NCBI GenBank assembly: GCA_044377735.1
Contig: JBILYK010000002.1
Span: 56,460-120,459, forward strand
Direction: 5' to 3'
Length of the DNA stretch: 64,000 nucleotides
DNA from: Tabrizicola_A sp044377735
Lineage (GTDB): Bacteria > Pseudomonadota > Alphaproteobacteria > Rhodobacterales > Rhodobacteraceae
Part shown: piece by piece, positions 42,335-50,894 of the stretch
Numbering within the stretch: the first letter of the stretch is position 1
How the letters are laid out: each line of letters opens with the position of its first letter
The notes under the pieces: generated by a model
What the model was told of the DNA's origin: nothing
What the model saw: the letters and a program-made list of their open reading frames with translations, nothing else
Database searches by the model: none
Made by a program: the position numbers and the translations under genes

Positions 42335-43009
42335 ATGACCTTTTCGCTTGTCGCGCGCTGCGCAGAAACCGGCATGTTCGGGGTGGCGATTTCCTCCTCC
42401 TCCCCCGCCGTCGCCGCGCGCTGCGCCTATGCCCGCGCGGGCACAGGCGCGGTCGCCAGCCAGAACATCACCGACCCCACCCTTGGCCCTCTTGCGCTGG
42501 ACCTGATGCAAGCCGGTGCCACGGCCGCGCAGGCGATTGCCCGCATCAAGGCAGAAAGTGCCTTCATCGACTATCGGCAGGTTCTGGTGATCGACGCGGC
42601 AGGCGGCACCGCCATTCATTCGGGCCCCAACGCGCTGGGCATCTGGGCCGAGGCGCAGGGCCGCGATGTCGCCTCGGGCGGCAATCTCCTGGCCAATTCC
42701 GGCGTGCCGCAGGCCATCGTCGCAGGGTTTGAATCCTCATCCGGCCATCTTGGCGACCGCCTGATCGCCGCCCTGCGCGCCGGTGTGGCGGCGGGGGGCG
42801 AGGCCGGGCCGGTCCACTCCGCAGGGCTGCGTCTGGTGGACAAGGTCAGCTGGCCCGTCGCCGATCTGCGCTGCGACTGGACCGATGATTGCCCGATCGA
42901 GGCGCTCGCCAGCCTTTGGCACATCTACAAACCCCAGCTTGCCGCCTATGTGCAGCGCGCGCTTGATCCTCGGGCGGCCCCGTCTTACGGCGTTCCGGGC
43001 GACGAATAG
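42335..43009 (+). CDS. DUF1028 family Ntn-hydrolase-like protein
   Basis: The 224-residue protein starts MTFSLVARCAETGMFGVAIS, followed by SSPAVAARCAYARAGTGAVA and SQNITDPTLGPLALDLM, the standard DUF1028 order. HSGPNALGIWAEAQGRDVA and GNLLANSGVPQAIVAGFE are also typical. The fold resembles proteasome/Ntn hydrolases; no biochemical activity is established. Members often sit with RidA and peptidase/amidase genes, as here, where a convergent amidase gene ends seven bases away. I infer a hydrolytic role in the same pathway. Confidence 0.9.
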   Translation: MTFSLVARCAETGMFGVAISSSSPAVAARCAYARAGTGAVASQNITDPTLGPLALDLMQAGATAAQAIARIKAESAFIDYRQVLVIDAAGGTAIHSGPNALGIWAEAQGRDVASGGNLLANSGVPQAIVAGFESSSGHLGDRLIAALRAGVAAGGEAGPVHSAGLRLVDKVSWPVADLRCDWTDDCPIEALASLWHIYKPQLAAYVQRALDPRAAPSYGVPGDE

Positions 43010-43015
43010 CCCGCC

Positions 43016-44701
43016 TTACGGGCAGCGCGGGGCGGGCTTGCGATAAGGCCCGGTCGCCTCAAACGCGCAGGCCAGTTGCAACAGCGCCAGATCATCCCAG
43101 CCGCGCCCGGCAAAGGTCAGCCCGGCAGGCATTCCGATATCGGCCATCATCCCCATCGGCACTGTGATCGTGGGAATGCCCAAATGCCGGATCGCCAGAT
43201 TGCCGTTTGCCACCCAAACCCCATTGCGCCACGCCAGATCGGCCGAGGCGGGGTTGGTGTCAGCATCCGCCGGGCCAACATCCGCCGCCGCGGGGAAGGC
43301 CACGGCATCCAAACCAAGGCTATCCATCCAATCCTCAAGATCGGCCTTGCGCGTGGCCTCCAGCCCGGCAAACCCCTCGGCCAAATGTGGGATGTCGCGG
43401 AAATCACCGGGCGGGTTGGCGCGGGCATGGTCCGGGTAACGGGCGATGTCGCCGTCAAAACCGCTATACCGATCCAGCAGCGCGCCGGGCGGCTGCGGAA
43501 AGATGCAAGCACCATCAATCAGCGCCAGACGGTCCAGCCCCGGCTGGCCATTGGCCGCTAGAAAATCATTCCACGCCCAGACCGACAGATCGACAATCTC
43601 GCGCTTGAGATAGTCCGCACTTACCAATCCCCGCCTGTGGATCTTCGGCGCGCCGGGGCGGTCGCCCTCATAATTCGTGATAACGGGAAACTCCGTCACA
43701 ATCACCTCGGCCCCTGCAGCCTCCATCGCCGCCCGCGCCTGTGCCACCAGCGCCAGAACCGAGGCGCGGGTGTCAATCTTTTGCCCTGTCGGCCCGCCAA
43801 TTCCGGGCGCATCGCCGGTGCCAGCCAGCGGGTCGGCGTTCAGATACATCGCCGGAATCCCAATGCGCTTGCCGCGCAGCGAGGCCCCTGTCGCAAGGGC
43901 GGGATAAGACGTCGGCCGATGCGCCGATGCTGCCGGAATGGCCACCCAATCCTGCATCCGCCACAGATCACCGCGCGGGTTCGGGTCATCGGCCACGATG
44001 ACGTCCAACACCTCCAGCAGATCCGCCATCGACCGCGTATGCGGCACCACCACATCCATCGTCGGCACCAAAGGCCAGTTGCCGCGCACCGAGATCACCC
44101 CCCGCGACGGCGTATAGGCGCACAGCCCGTTGTTCGCCGCAGGTGCGCGGCCCGAAGACCACGTCTCCTCGGCCAGACCAAAGGCGGCAAAGCTGGCCGC
44201 CGTGGCACTGCCCGATCCGTTGGACGACCCCGAGGCAAAGGCGGCAGTCAGCCAATCGGCCGAATAGGGGCTTTCTGCCCGCCCATAAAGCCCGCGCTGC
44301 ATGCCGCCATTGGCCATCGGCGGCATATTGGTCAGCCCGATCAGCACCGCCCCCGCCGCGCGCAGCCGCGCAATCGCAAAGGCATCATCCGTGGCCACCA
44401 GATCGGCAAAGGCGGGCGATCCCGCAGTGGCCGGAAGTCCGCGCACCTTGTAGCTGGCCTTGGCGGTATAGGGGATGCCGTCCAGCGGCCCCAACACCGC
44501 CCCGGCCTTACGGCGCACGTCCGACGCGCGGGCGTCCGCCTCGGCATCGGGGTTCAGCACCGGCACCGCATTCAGGCAGGGCCCGGAACTGTCATAGCGC
44601 GCGATCCGGTCCAGACAGGCCCGCACCAACCCAAGGCTGGTGTCGCGCCCCGTCTCCAAAGCTGCGCGCAAATCGGCGATGCTCGTCTCGACAACGGTCA
44701 T
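43016..44701 (-). CDS. Amidase-signature family amidohydrolase
   Basis: The roughly 561-residue protein has the amidase-signature core. LDGIPYTAKASYKVRGLPAT places the catalytic Lys, FASGSSNGSGSATAASFAAF holds the cis-Ser, and AEETWSSGRAPAANNGLCAY carries the nucleophile region (SSGRAPA replaces the common GGSIRxPA). It hydrolyses amides or related C-N bonds; substrate unknown. Start ATG 44701 (MTVVETSIADL) is backed by GGGGAAAG on its strand; a longer frame to 44884 gives a poor leader and is not favoured. It converges with the DUF1028 gene and may act on the product of the monooxygenase cluster. Confidence 0.9.
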   Translation of the reverse strand: MTVVETSIADLRAALETGRDTSLGLVRACLDRIARYDSSGPCLNAVPVLNPDAEADARASDVRRKAGAVLGPLDGIPYTAKASYKVRGLPATAGSPAFADLVATDDAFAIARLRAAGAVLIGLTNMPPMANGGMQRGLYGRAESPYSADWLTAAFASGSSNGSGSATAASFAAFGLAEETWSSGRAPAANNGLCAYTPSRGVISVRGNWPLVPTMDVVVPHTRSMADLLEVLDVIVADDPNPRGDLWRMQDWVAIPAASAHRPTSYPALATGASLRGKRIGIPAMYLNADPLAGTGDAPGIGGPTGQKIDTRASVLALVAQARAAMEAAGAEVIVTEFPVITNYEGDRPGAPKIHRRGLVSADYLKREIVDLSVWAWNDFLAANGQPGLDRLALIDGACIFPQPPGALLDRYSGFDGDIARYPDHARANPPGDFRDIPHLAEGFAGLEATRKADLEDWMDSLGLDAVAFPAAADVGPADADTNPASADLAWRNGVWVANGNLAIRHLGIPTITVPMGMMADIGMPAGLTFAGRGWDDLALLQLACAFEATGPYRKPAPRCP

Positions 44702-45208
44702 TCGGCTTTCCCCGCCGGTTGCAGATGCGGGATGCAAGGCACTCCACTGCCCCACCCAAACACCGCGCGCGCATCTATGGCAACCTCTGACATAACCCTC
44801 TTCCATTCTGGATTGTCGCACAGCCATCTTGGCACGCCGATGCCGTCGCGGGGTGATCAAATCATCAGCGGCCCACGCAGCCAACGCCGTTTGTCAGAAA
44901 GTCCCAAACGCGTGTGACCCAAAACACGTTAAGCGCTGTTTTTGGGCGATTACACGACATTTCTACCAGCTTAGGAAAATCTGCCGTAAATTAGACTTTT
45001 TATCATAAATAGTCATAAGAACATTCTCTTCTGGCAAAAGATATGCAAAAGAGACCAGCGCAGCCACCACCTGAAGCAGCCAACCACCTTAGACATGGGA
45101 CCGTATCTGATGCTTAGCGATTTCAAGATAACAAGTTTTGCGGCGACAGCTGCGGCAGCAATTTCACCCGGACGCGGCCCATCGTTGCTTGCGTGCGGCA
45201 CTCAAAAA
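44702..45208. other. Non-coding, partly A/T-rich region before the autotransporter-like gene
   Basis: This roughly 500-base stretch is clearly less G+C-rich than the rest from about 44920 to 45060 (for example ATTAGACTTTTTATCATAAA near 44990-45009). I see no gene with coding character. It may hold the amidase promoter on one strand and the promoter of the surface protein on the other. The compositional shift beside a surface-protein gene is compatible with horizontal exchange at this site. Confidence 0.5.
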
Positions 45209-47305
45209 ATGAAAAAAGTAGTGATCACGAAAATCAAGCTTTGGGCTCAAGCACTCTTGATTGCGGGTGCGTGCGCCGGGCAGGCGCATGCGTTCACTAA
45301 TGACATTGCCCCTTTCACCAACACAACCCCGTTGGGTATTTGCAATGTGTGGGAAGTTCGTGATACCGACAGAATTGGTGTTTTCTTTTATGCTTCTGCT
45401 TCAGACCCTGACCCAGTCGCGTTTGCTGGTGGCAACCAATGGGTGGATGCAGCTATTGATACGCGCTTTCAGGGCCCCGTCACCAGAGCAAAGGTCGCAT
45501 CTTGCCTCGGCCTGGCCGAGGGGGATGTTGAAATCACCGACGAAGACGGGGCAGACGGCACGTTTGCAACGGACACATACGTTGGCTTCACATTCACAAC
45601 CAGTGTCGACAGCACGTATCCAGCATACCCCGCCGGAACATATGAATTTGCAGTCGAGGAAGCCCCTGCCAACACAGCCCCCACCGCCAATGCAGGCCCG
45701 GACCAGACCGTCGCCTCGGCCGCAGCTGTCACGCTGGACGGCACGGGCTCATCCGACCCTGAGGGCCAGGCCCTGACCTACGCCTGGACCGCGCCCGCAG
45801 GCGTCACACTCTCGGATACGGCAGCAGCCAGCCCGACCTTTACCGCGCCGACGCTCGCCGCGGGTGCTGCGAGCCGGACGCTGACCTTCTCGCTCATCGT
45901 GACCGACAGCCTCGGTCTCGCATCGACGGCAGATACCGTCACAGTCACCGTGACCGCGCCTGCCAATACCGCCCCCACCGCCAATGCAGGCCCGGACCAG
46001 ACCGTCGCCTCGGCCACAGCTTCGGCCGCGCTGGATGGCACGGGCTCGTCCGACCCAGACGCAGGCCAGACCCTGACCTACGCCTGGACCGCGCCCGCTG
46101 GCGTCACCCTGTCGGACGCCACCGCAGCCAGCCCGACCTACACCGCGCCGACACTCGCCGCAGGTGCCGCGAACCGGACGCTGACCTTCTCGCTGATCGT
46201 GACCGACAGCCTCGGTCTCGCATCGACGGCAGATACCGTCACAGTCACCGTGACCGCAGATCCGCAAACCCCGGCAGCGGAGTTTGAGGCGGCACAGGAG
46301 ACGATCCACAAGGCGCTGACCGGGGATGCAATCCGCAGTCTTCGAAACGGCCTCGCTTTCCAAAAGCGCATGACGTCAGACGCACGTCTTCGTTTCTTGG
46401 AGTCGCAAGACCCCGAAGCAGCTGGGGATACCTGTGTGCCCGTCGACGTTGATGGCGGTCTTGAGGTGAATGGCGTGACGGCCAGCAGCAAAGGAACGTT
46501 CTACGGCAATACGTGCATCGGCGATGGTGTCCGTCGGCTTGTGTTCGGTGACTTTGACATCCAGCACGACGGTGACACTGGCACCTCGTCCGCAACATTG
46601 AACGGCCGTGTCGCTTGGGAGCGCATGGTGTCCGACAAGACCATGCTGGGCTATTTCATCGGGGGTGAATTGGCGCGGTCCAACATCGCGGGTGATTTCG
46701 ATGGCACGCAGAACCGCGTCGGCGTCACTGTCGGTGGCTACGGGGTGCATGCGCTTGCCGATCAAATCTTGCTGGATGGTTTCTTCAGCCTCGGCGCTGG
46801 TCGGAACAATCTGGAGATGGCAGACACCGTGCTGGCGTTGGAAAGTGATTACTCCACCCGCACCGCGATTGTCGGTGCGGCCTTGACCGGCATGATCCAA
46901 CAGGACGGTTTTGAGATCTGGCCAGAACTTTCGTTCAGCTATGGTCGGACCTGGATCGGCAATGTGGACTTCACCGGCAGCGCCTATAGCCTTGTGGACG
47001 ACACATTAAGCCTTGATGCAGGGCAAGTAACCCTGGCCAACATCCTGCTGCGCCCCGAGGTCCGTGTACCTTTGGATGGCCTGTCCGGGGCGAACAGTCT
47101 TCAAGTGGTGACCTTTGCGCCCAGACTGCTCTGTGAGCAGATCAAAACCACATCGACAGAACAGAACTGTGGCGGTGGGGCCGAGGTTGGCTTCTCGGGA
47201 AGATCGGCTGATGGCATGAGCAGTGTTAAGGCAAGGCTCATGGCGGACAGGATTGGCGGCAGCACAAAATCCTCGCTGCAACTGAACCTGGAACACCGCT
47301 TCTGA
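45209..47305 (+). CDS. Secreted two-repeat protein with C-terminal beta-barrel (autotransporter-like)
   Basis: The roughly 698-residue protein starts with a Sec signal peptide (KLWAQALLIAGACAGQAHA). A unique domain (about 30-150) follows, then two near-identical PKD/Ig-like repeats of about 98-100 residues (from NTAPTANAGPDQTV to TADTVTVTVTA), a helical linker (ETIHKALTGDAIRSL) and about 300 residues with alternating beta pattern ending LQLNLEHRF. The terminal Phe is the outer-membrane barrel signal, as in type V autotransporters. Likely surface-exposed adhesion or matrix role. Start chosen by the signal peptide; no clear ribosome site precedes it. Confidence 0.8.
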   Translation: MKKVVITKIKLWAQALLIAGACAGQAHAFTNDIAPFTNTTPLGICNVWEVRDTDRIGVFFYASASDPDPVAFAGGNQWVDAAIDTRFQGPVTRAKVASCLGLAEGDVEITDEDGADGTFATDTYVGFTFTTSVDSTYPAYPAGTYEFAVEEAPANTAPTANAGPDQTVASAAAVTLDGTGSSDPEGQALTYAWTAPAGVTLSDTAAASPTFTAPTLAAGAASRTLTFSLIVTDSLGLASTADTVTVTVTAPANTAPTANAGPDQTVASATASAALDGTGSSDPDAGQTLTYAWTAPAGVTLSDATAASPTYTAPTLAAGAANRTLTFSLIVTDSLGLASTADTVTVTVTADPQTPAAEFEAAQETIHKALTGDAIRSLRNGLAFQKRMTSDARLRFLESQDPEAAGDTCVPVDVDGGLEVNGVTASSKGTFYGNTCIGDGVRRLVFGDFDIQHDGDTGTSSATLNGRVAWERMVSDKTMLGYFIGGELARSNIAGDFDGTQNRVGVTVGGYGVHALADQILLDGFFSLGAGRNNLEMADTVLALESDYSTRTAIVGAALTGMIQQDGFEIWPELSFSYGRTWIGNVDFTGSAYSLVDDTLSLDAGQVTLANILLRPEVRVPLDGLSGANSLQVVTFAPRLLCEQIKTTSTEQNCGGGAEVGFSGRSADGMSSVKARLMADRIGGSTKSSLQLNLEHRF
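45671..46258 (+). repeat. Two tandem near-identical coding repeats of about 295 bases
   Basis: Unit 1 runs 45671-45964 and unit 2 runs 45965 to about 46258, directly head to tail and in frame. Long stretches are identical at DNA level (for example the segment beginning GACCGACAGCCTCGGTCTCG in both units at about 45901 and 46201), including synonymous positions. This implies recent duplication or gene conversion. Each unit encodes one PKD/Ig-like domain. Confidence 0.9.
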
Positions 47306-47325
47306 TCTTTCGGCATAACCAGCAG

Positions 47326-47352
47326 GGGGCGGCCTTCGGGCTGCCCCTTTTT
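47326..47352 (+). terminator. Rho-independent terminator of the autotransporter-like gene
   Basis: GGGGCGGCC (47326-47334) pairs with GGCTGCCCC (47339-47347, one G-U pair) around a TTCG tetraloop and is followed by TTTTT. It lies 20 bases after the stop codon. Confidence 0.88.
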
Positions 47353-47554
47353 CCATGGGGCCAAGGCCAGGTTCGCAGCCTACAGCCCCGATCCATCTGT
47401 CATGGCCCCCCCAACCAGTCGGGTTTTGAGGAGTCTCTGGCCCATCCGAAAAGACCAGAGAAGACGCGCCGCAGCTTCATGGAAGTCCAGATCACCGGCA
47501 TCTTGAATGCGCAGGGTGATGCGACGCTAAGATCTTGCAACGATGCGGGAAATT

Positions 47555-47631
47555 TGGTCGGAGCGAGAGGATTCGAACCTCCGACCCCCTGCTCCCGAAG
47601 CAGGTGCGCTACCAGACTGCGCTACGCTCCG
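47555..47631 (-). tRNA. tRNA-Pro (anticodon CGG)
   Basis: On the minus strand the acceptor arms CGGAGCG and CGCTCCG pair, with discriminator A and an encoded CCA (47555-47557). The T-loop reads GGTTCGAATCC. The anticodon stem CCTGC/GCAGG encloses loop TTCGGGA with anticodon CGG (complement at 47595-47597). It decodes CCG, a very common proline codon in this G+C-rich genome. Confidence 0.96.
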
Positions 47632-47685
47632 ACCATGCGGCGGAATTACTCTGTCGCGCTGCACTTTGCAAGAGGGCGCGGCGCA

Positions 47686-48552
47686 TCAATTCGGCGCGGC
47701 GGCGGCGTTGCTGCGGCCCAGAATGAACAAGCCCGCCGCGATGATAACTGCGATGCCAACAATCATCATGGGGGTCATCGTCTCGTCGAACACCAGCCAG
47801 CCCAGAAGGGCGGCCCAGATGATCTGCGAATACTGCATCGGCGCCACAATGATCGCGGGGGCGTTGCGATAGGCCGCTATGATCAACAGCCCGCCGACAA
47901 ACAGCTCCAACCCCATCAGGCTGGTCAGCGCCCAATGTTCCATGGGCATCGCCACCCAAACGCTGGGCATCACCACGCCCACCGCCAAAAGCTGTGCGAC
48001 CGCGGGATAAAGCATCAAAACCCCGGGCGATTCGACGCCACCAACCTTGCGCAGAATGACATAGTTCACAGCACCCAATGCGGCCGCGACAAAGGCGGCC
48101 AGATGCCCAAGGCCAAACTGCGTTTCACCCCCCGGCTGCAGGGCGATCAGCACGCCCGCAAACCCTGCCACAATGGCCAGACCGCGTCCAAGGCCCATAG
48201 GCTCGCCCAAGACCGGCACGGCAAGACCGGCGATCATCAGGGGCATCAGGAAGAACACGGCATAGCTTTCAGCCAAGGGCAGCACCGAAAAGGCATAGGC
48301 CCCGATCGTGCCGTTCAGCAGGCCCGCGACCACGCGAACCGCCGTTAAACCGGGGTAAACCGGGCGCAGCCCACCTTGGCCCGACAGCCACAACTGCAGC
48401 AAGATCAGCGGTACGAAGACCAGCCCGGCGCAGAACAACACCTGCAACGGGCTGTAGTCGGGGCCAAAAAACTTGATTGTGACGTCATACAGGCAATACA
48501 GACCCATCGCCGCCAAGCCAAAAAATGCGCCGCGCAGGTGGGTGTGGGTCAT
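47686..48552 (-). CDS. EamA/DMT-family transporter
   Basis: The 288-residue protein has about ten hydrophobic segments in two EamA halves. The first half starts GAFFGLAAMGLYCLYDVTIK and includes YSPLQVLFCAGLVFVPLILL. The second begins HLAAFVAAALGAVNYVILRK and has APMQYSQIIWAALLGWLVF, a typical last-third motif. The substrate is unknown. It is downstream of leuB on the same strand (49-base gap) and 54 bases upstream, in genome order, of tRNA-Pro. It is a different paralogue from the carrier at 9195. Confidence 0.9.
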   Translation of the reverse strand: MTHTHLRGAFFGLAAMGLYCLYDVTIKFFGPDYSPLQVLFCAGLVFVPLILLQLWLSGQGGLRPVYPGLTAVRVVAGLLNGTIGAYAFSVLPLAESYAVFFLMPLMIAGLAVPVLGEPMGLGRGLAIVAGFAGVLIALQPGGETQFGLGHLAAFVAAALGAVNYVILRKVGGVESPGVLMLYPAVAQLLAVGVVMPSVWVAMPMEHWALTSLMGLELFVGGLLIIAAYRNAPAIIVAPMQYSQIIWAALLGWLVFDETMTPMMIVGIAVIIAAGLFILGRSNAAAAPN

Positions 48553-48601
48553 GCCTTGGCCTCAAAAAGAAAGCGGCCCCCGCGTGGGGGGGCCGAAGCA
48601 G

Positions 48602-49708
48602 TTAAAGGCTGGCGTCCAGCGCGGCGATGATCGCATCGCCCATCTGGGTGGTCGACACCGGGCTGCCACCCTCAGGCCCCATCAGATCTGCGGTGCGCAC
48701 GCCATCGGCCAGCACCTTTTCCACAGCCTTTTCAACCCGCGTCGCATCCTCGCCCATGCCGAACGAATAGCGCAGCGCCATGGCAAATGACAGGATACAG
48801 GCAATCGGGTTCGCCTTACCCTGACCCGCAATATCCGGGGCCGAACCATGCACCGGCTCATACAGCGCCTTCGGGCGGCCATTGGCCATCGGCAGACCAA
48901 GGCTGGCCGAGGGCAGCATCCCCAAAGACCCGGTCAGCATCGCCGCCATATCCGACAGCACATCGCCAAAGAGGTTGTCGGTGACGATCACGTCAAACTG
49001 CTTGGGCCAGCGGCACAACTGCATCGCGCCGTTGTCGGCATACATATGGGTCAACTGCACATCGGGATACTCCCGGTCATGCACCTCTTGCACCACTTCG
49101 CGCCACAGAATCCCCGATTCCATGACATTGGCCTTCTCCATCGAGCAGACCTTGTTGTTGCGCTTGCGCGCCAACTCGAACGCCGACCGCGCGACGCGGG
49201 CAATCTCAGATTCGGTATAGCGCTGGGTGTTGATGCCCACGCGTTCATTGCCTTCCTTGAAGATGCCGCGCGGCTCGCCAAAATAGACGCCGCTGGTCAA
49301 TTCGCGGACGATCACAATGTCCAGCCCCGCGACAACCTCTTTCTTCAGGCTTGAGAAATCGGCCAACGCGTCAAAGCACTGGGCCGGGCGCAGGTTGGAG
49401 AACAGGTCCATCTCTTTGCGCAGGCGCAACAGCCCACGCTCGGGCTTCACGCTGAAATCCAAGACGTCGTATTTCGGCCCGCCCACGGCGCCCAAAAGCA
49501 CCGCATCCACCGCTTGGGCCTTGGCCATCGTGTCGTCATGCAGCGGCGTGCCGTGCTTGTCATAGGCGCAGCCGCCGACAAGGTCTTCGCTGACGTCAAA
49601 ATGAACGCCGCGCTTGGCCCCCATCCAGCCGATGATCTTTTTCACTTCGGCCATCACTTCGGGGCCGATGCCGTCACCGGCGAGGATAAGAAGGGAAGGG
49701 TTGGCCAT
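48602..49708 (-). CDS. leuB: 3-isopropylmalate dehydrogenase
   Basis: LeuB oxidatively decarboxylates 3-isopropylmalate to 2-oxoisocaproate in leucine synthesis, using NAD+ and a divalent metal. The 368-residue protein opens LLILAGDGIGPEVMAEV. LLRLRKEMDLFSNLRPAQC and VIVRELTSGVYFGEPRG are substrate-binding motifs, DVIVTDNLFGDVLSDMAAM gives the metal aspartates, and EPVHGSAPDIAGQGKANP binds NAD+. Start ATG 49708 has AGGAGCG on its strand; the in-frame ATG five codons upstream is less well placed. It belongs to the leu cluster with leuD and leuC further upstream. Confidence 0.97.
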   Translation of the reverse strand: MANPSLLILAGDGIGPEVMAEVKKIIGWMGAKRGVHFDVSEDLVGGCAYDKHGTPLHDDTMAKAQAVDAVLLGAVGGPKYDVLDFSVKPERGLLRLRKEMDLFSNLRPAQCFDALADFSSLKKEVVAGLDIVIVRELTSGVYFGEPRGIFKEGNERVGINTQRYTESEIARVARSAFELARKRNNKVCSMEKANVMESGILWREVVQEVHDREYPDVQLTHMYADNGAMQLCRWPKQFDVIVTDNLFGDVLSDMAAMLTGSLGMLPSASLGLPMANGRPKALYEPVHGSAPDIAGQGKANPIACILSFAMALRYSFGMGEDATRVEKAVEKVLADGVRTADLMGPEGGSPVSTTQMGDAIIAALDASL

Positions 49709-49769
49709 CGGGCGCTCCTGCAAGATTGGTTGCGGTTGGCCTAGCCAAAGGGGCGCGCAGGGTCAAGCG

Positions 49770-50894
49770 TCAGGGCAGCGCCAGATCGACCCAAATCGGG
49801 AAATGGCGCGAGGCTTCTGCCAAGGGTGCCGCCATCGGGTCTGAACCGGCGGGCCACATCACCCCGGCCGCGCTGACCTTCAGATCGGCCGAAGGCAAGA
49901 TCACCTCAACCCGCAACCCGCCCAACCCGTCATAAAGCGCGGTATCCAGCGCCGGATCACCGATCTGCCCCAGCTCCACCCGGCCATGGTCGCCGCGCGG
50001 ACGAGGGTCTTGCAGGGCTGGATGGTCCAGCAGCCCGCGCAGCGCCTGCGCCCGCCCCTCGCCATCCATCGGGTCAAGACTGGTCTGGCCCAACAGCACG
50101 AAAGACCCGTCAGGCGGCGGCATTGAAAGCCCGCCCTCCAGCAGTCGCAGCCAGAACGCCGCCTCATCATGGTTGCGCCGACCGTTGCGGTCCTCGGGGC
50201 CGTCAAACACCGGGGGGCTGGCGTAGAACACCAAAAGCCGCAGGCTTTTGCCGCCCGGCAGGTCAATCGGCACTTCATAGGCCCCGGTGGTATGCAGCCG
50301 CTGCATGTCGCGGGCCGGGTCATCTGCGGGCATCAGATTGCCTGGCAGATCGGCCCAAAGAAACCCGCTGAAATCGCGGACATCCGGCCCAATCGGCAGC
50401 CGTGACAGCACCGCGATCCCCCCTTCGCCCGCAAAGCGGCCCCAGCCTTGGGCATCGCGCGCCTCGCCCAACCGGCCGTTGCGGTCCAGATCGCGCCCCG
50501 TCGGAACCCCAGTGTTCGGCCTTAACGCCAGACGATAGGGATAGGGACGGCCCGCCGCCGCCAAGCGCCTCTCCAACGCGGCCAGCACTTCGCCCCGCAG
50601 GTCATAATCCACCCCGGTCAGAACCAGCACATCGGCATCCAGGGCCGCAATCACCGCCACTACGGCGGCGCGTTGCGGCGCCAGACCCTCTTTCAGCAGA
50701 TCATGCAGCAAAAGCCCCGGACCGGGGGCAGACAGATCGGCATTATAGGTGGCAATTCGCAGCGCATCCGCCTGTGCGGCGACAGCCCAAAGCCAGACCG
50801 CCAGCGCCGTGCTTAGGCCGGGGCCAACCCCTCGCGCGCGATCTGCGCGCGGTTGGCCTTGCGCCGTTCGACAATCATGTCGGCCACCCGCCAC
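49770..50894 (-). CDS. Endonuclease/exonuclease/phosphatase family protein, probably exported
   Basis: The core (about 330 residues) begins ALRIATYNADLSAPGPGLLL, the first metal-binding strand of EEP proteins. Later strands include VLVLTGVDYDLRGE (T-G-V where many have Q-E-V), GIAVLSRLPIGPDVRDFSGF, FVLLGQTSLDPMDG (catalytic GDFN-like position is GQTS) and DHGRVELG. Replacement of usual catalytic residues makes nuclease activity uncertain. A signal-peptide-like stretch ALAVWLWAVAAQADA precedes the domain. Start is unclear: GTG 50894 is the nearest normal codon but overlaps the upstream gene by 82 bases; a rarer codon near 50804 would suit the signal peptide better. Confidence 0.7.
   Translation of the reverse strand: MAGGRHDCRTAQGQPRADRARGVGPGLSTALAVWLWAVAAQADALRIATYNADLSAPGPGLLLHDLLKEGLAPQRAAVVAVIAALDADVLVLTGVDYDLRGEVLAALERRLAAAGRPYPYRLALRPNTGVPTGRDLDRNGRLGEARDAQGWGRFAGEGGIAVLSRLPIGPDVRDFSGFLWADLPGNLMPADDPARDMQRLHTTGAYEVPIDLPGGKSLRLLVFYASPPVFDGPEDRNGRRNHDEAAFWLRLLEGGLSMPPPDGSFVLLGQTSLDPMDGEGRAQALRGLLDHPALQDPRPRGDHGRVELGQIGDPALDTALYDGLGGLRVEVILPSADLKVSAAGVMWPAGSDPMAAPLAEASRHFPIWVDLALP

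Noticed and set aside
43637..44917. Long frame opposite the amidase gene
   Set aside because: Arg-rich shadow of an amidase with intact signature motifs on the other strand.
44990..45060. Riboswitch or small RNA in the A/T-rich stretch
   Set aside because: No stable or recognisable structure could be drawn by eye; only a base-composition shift is evident.
45671..46258. CRISPR-like or phage tail repeats
   Set aside because: The two repeats are in-frame coding units of about 295 bases with no spacers; they encode PKD/Ig-like domains.
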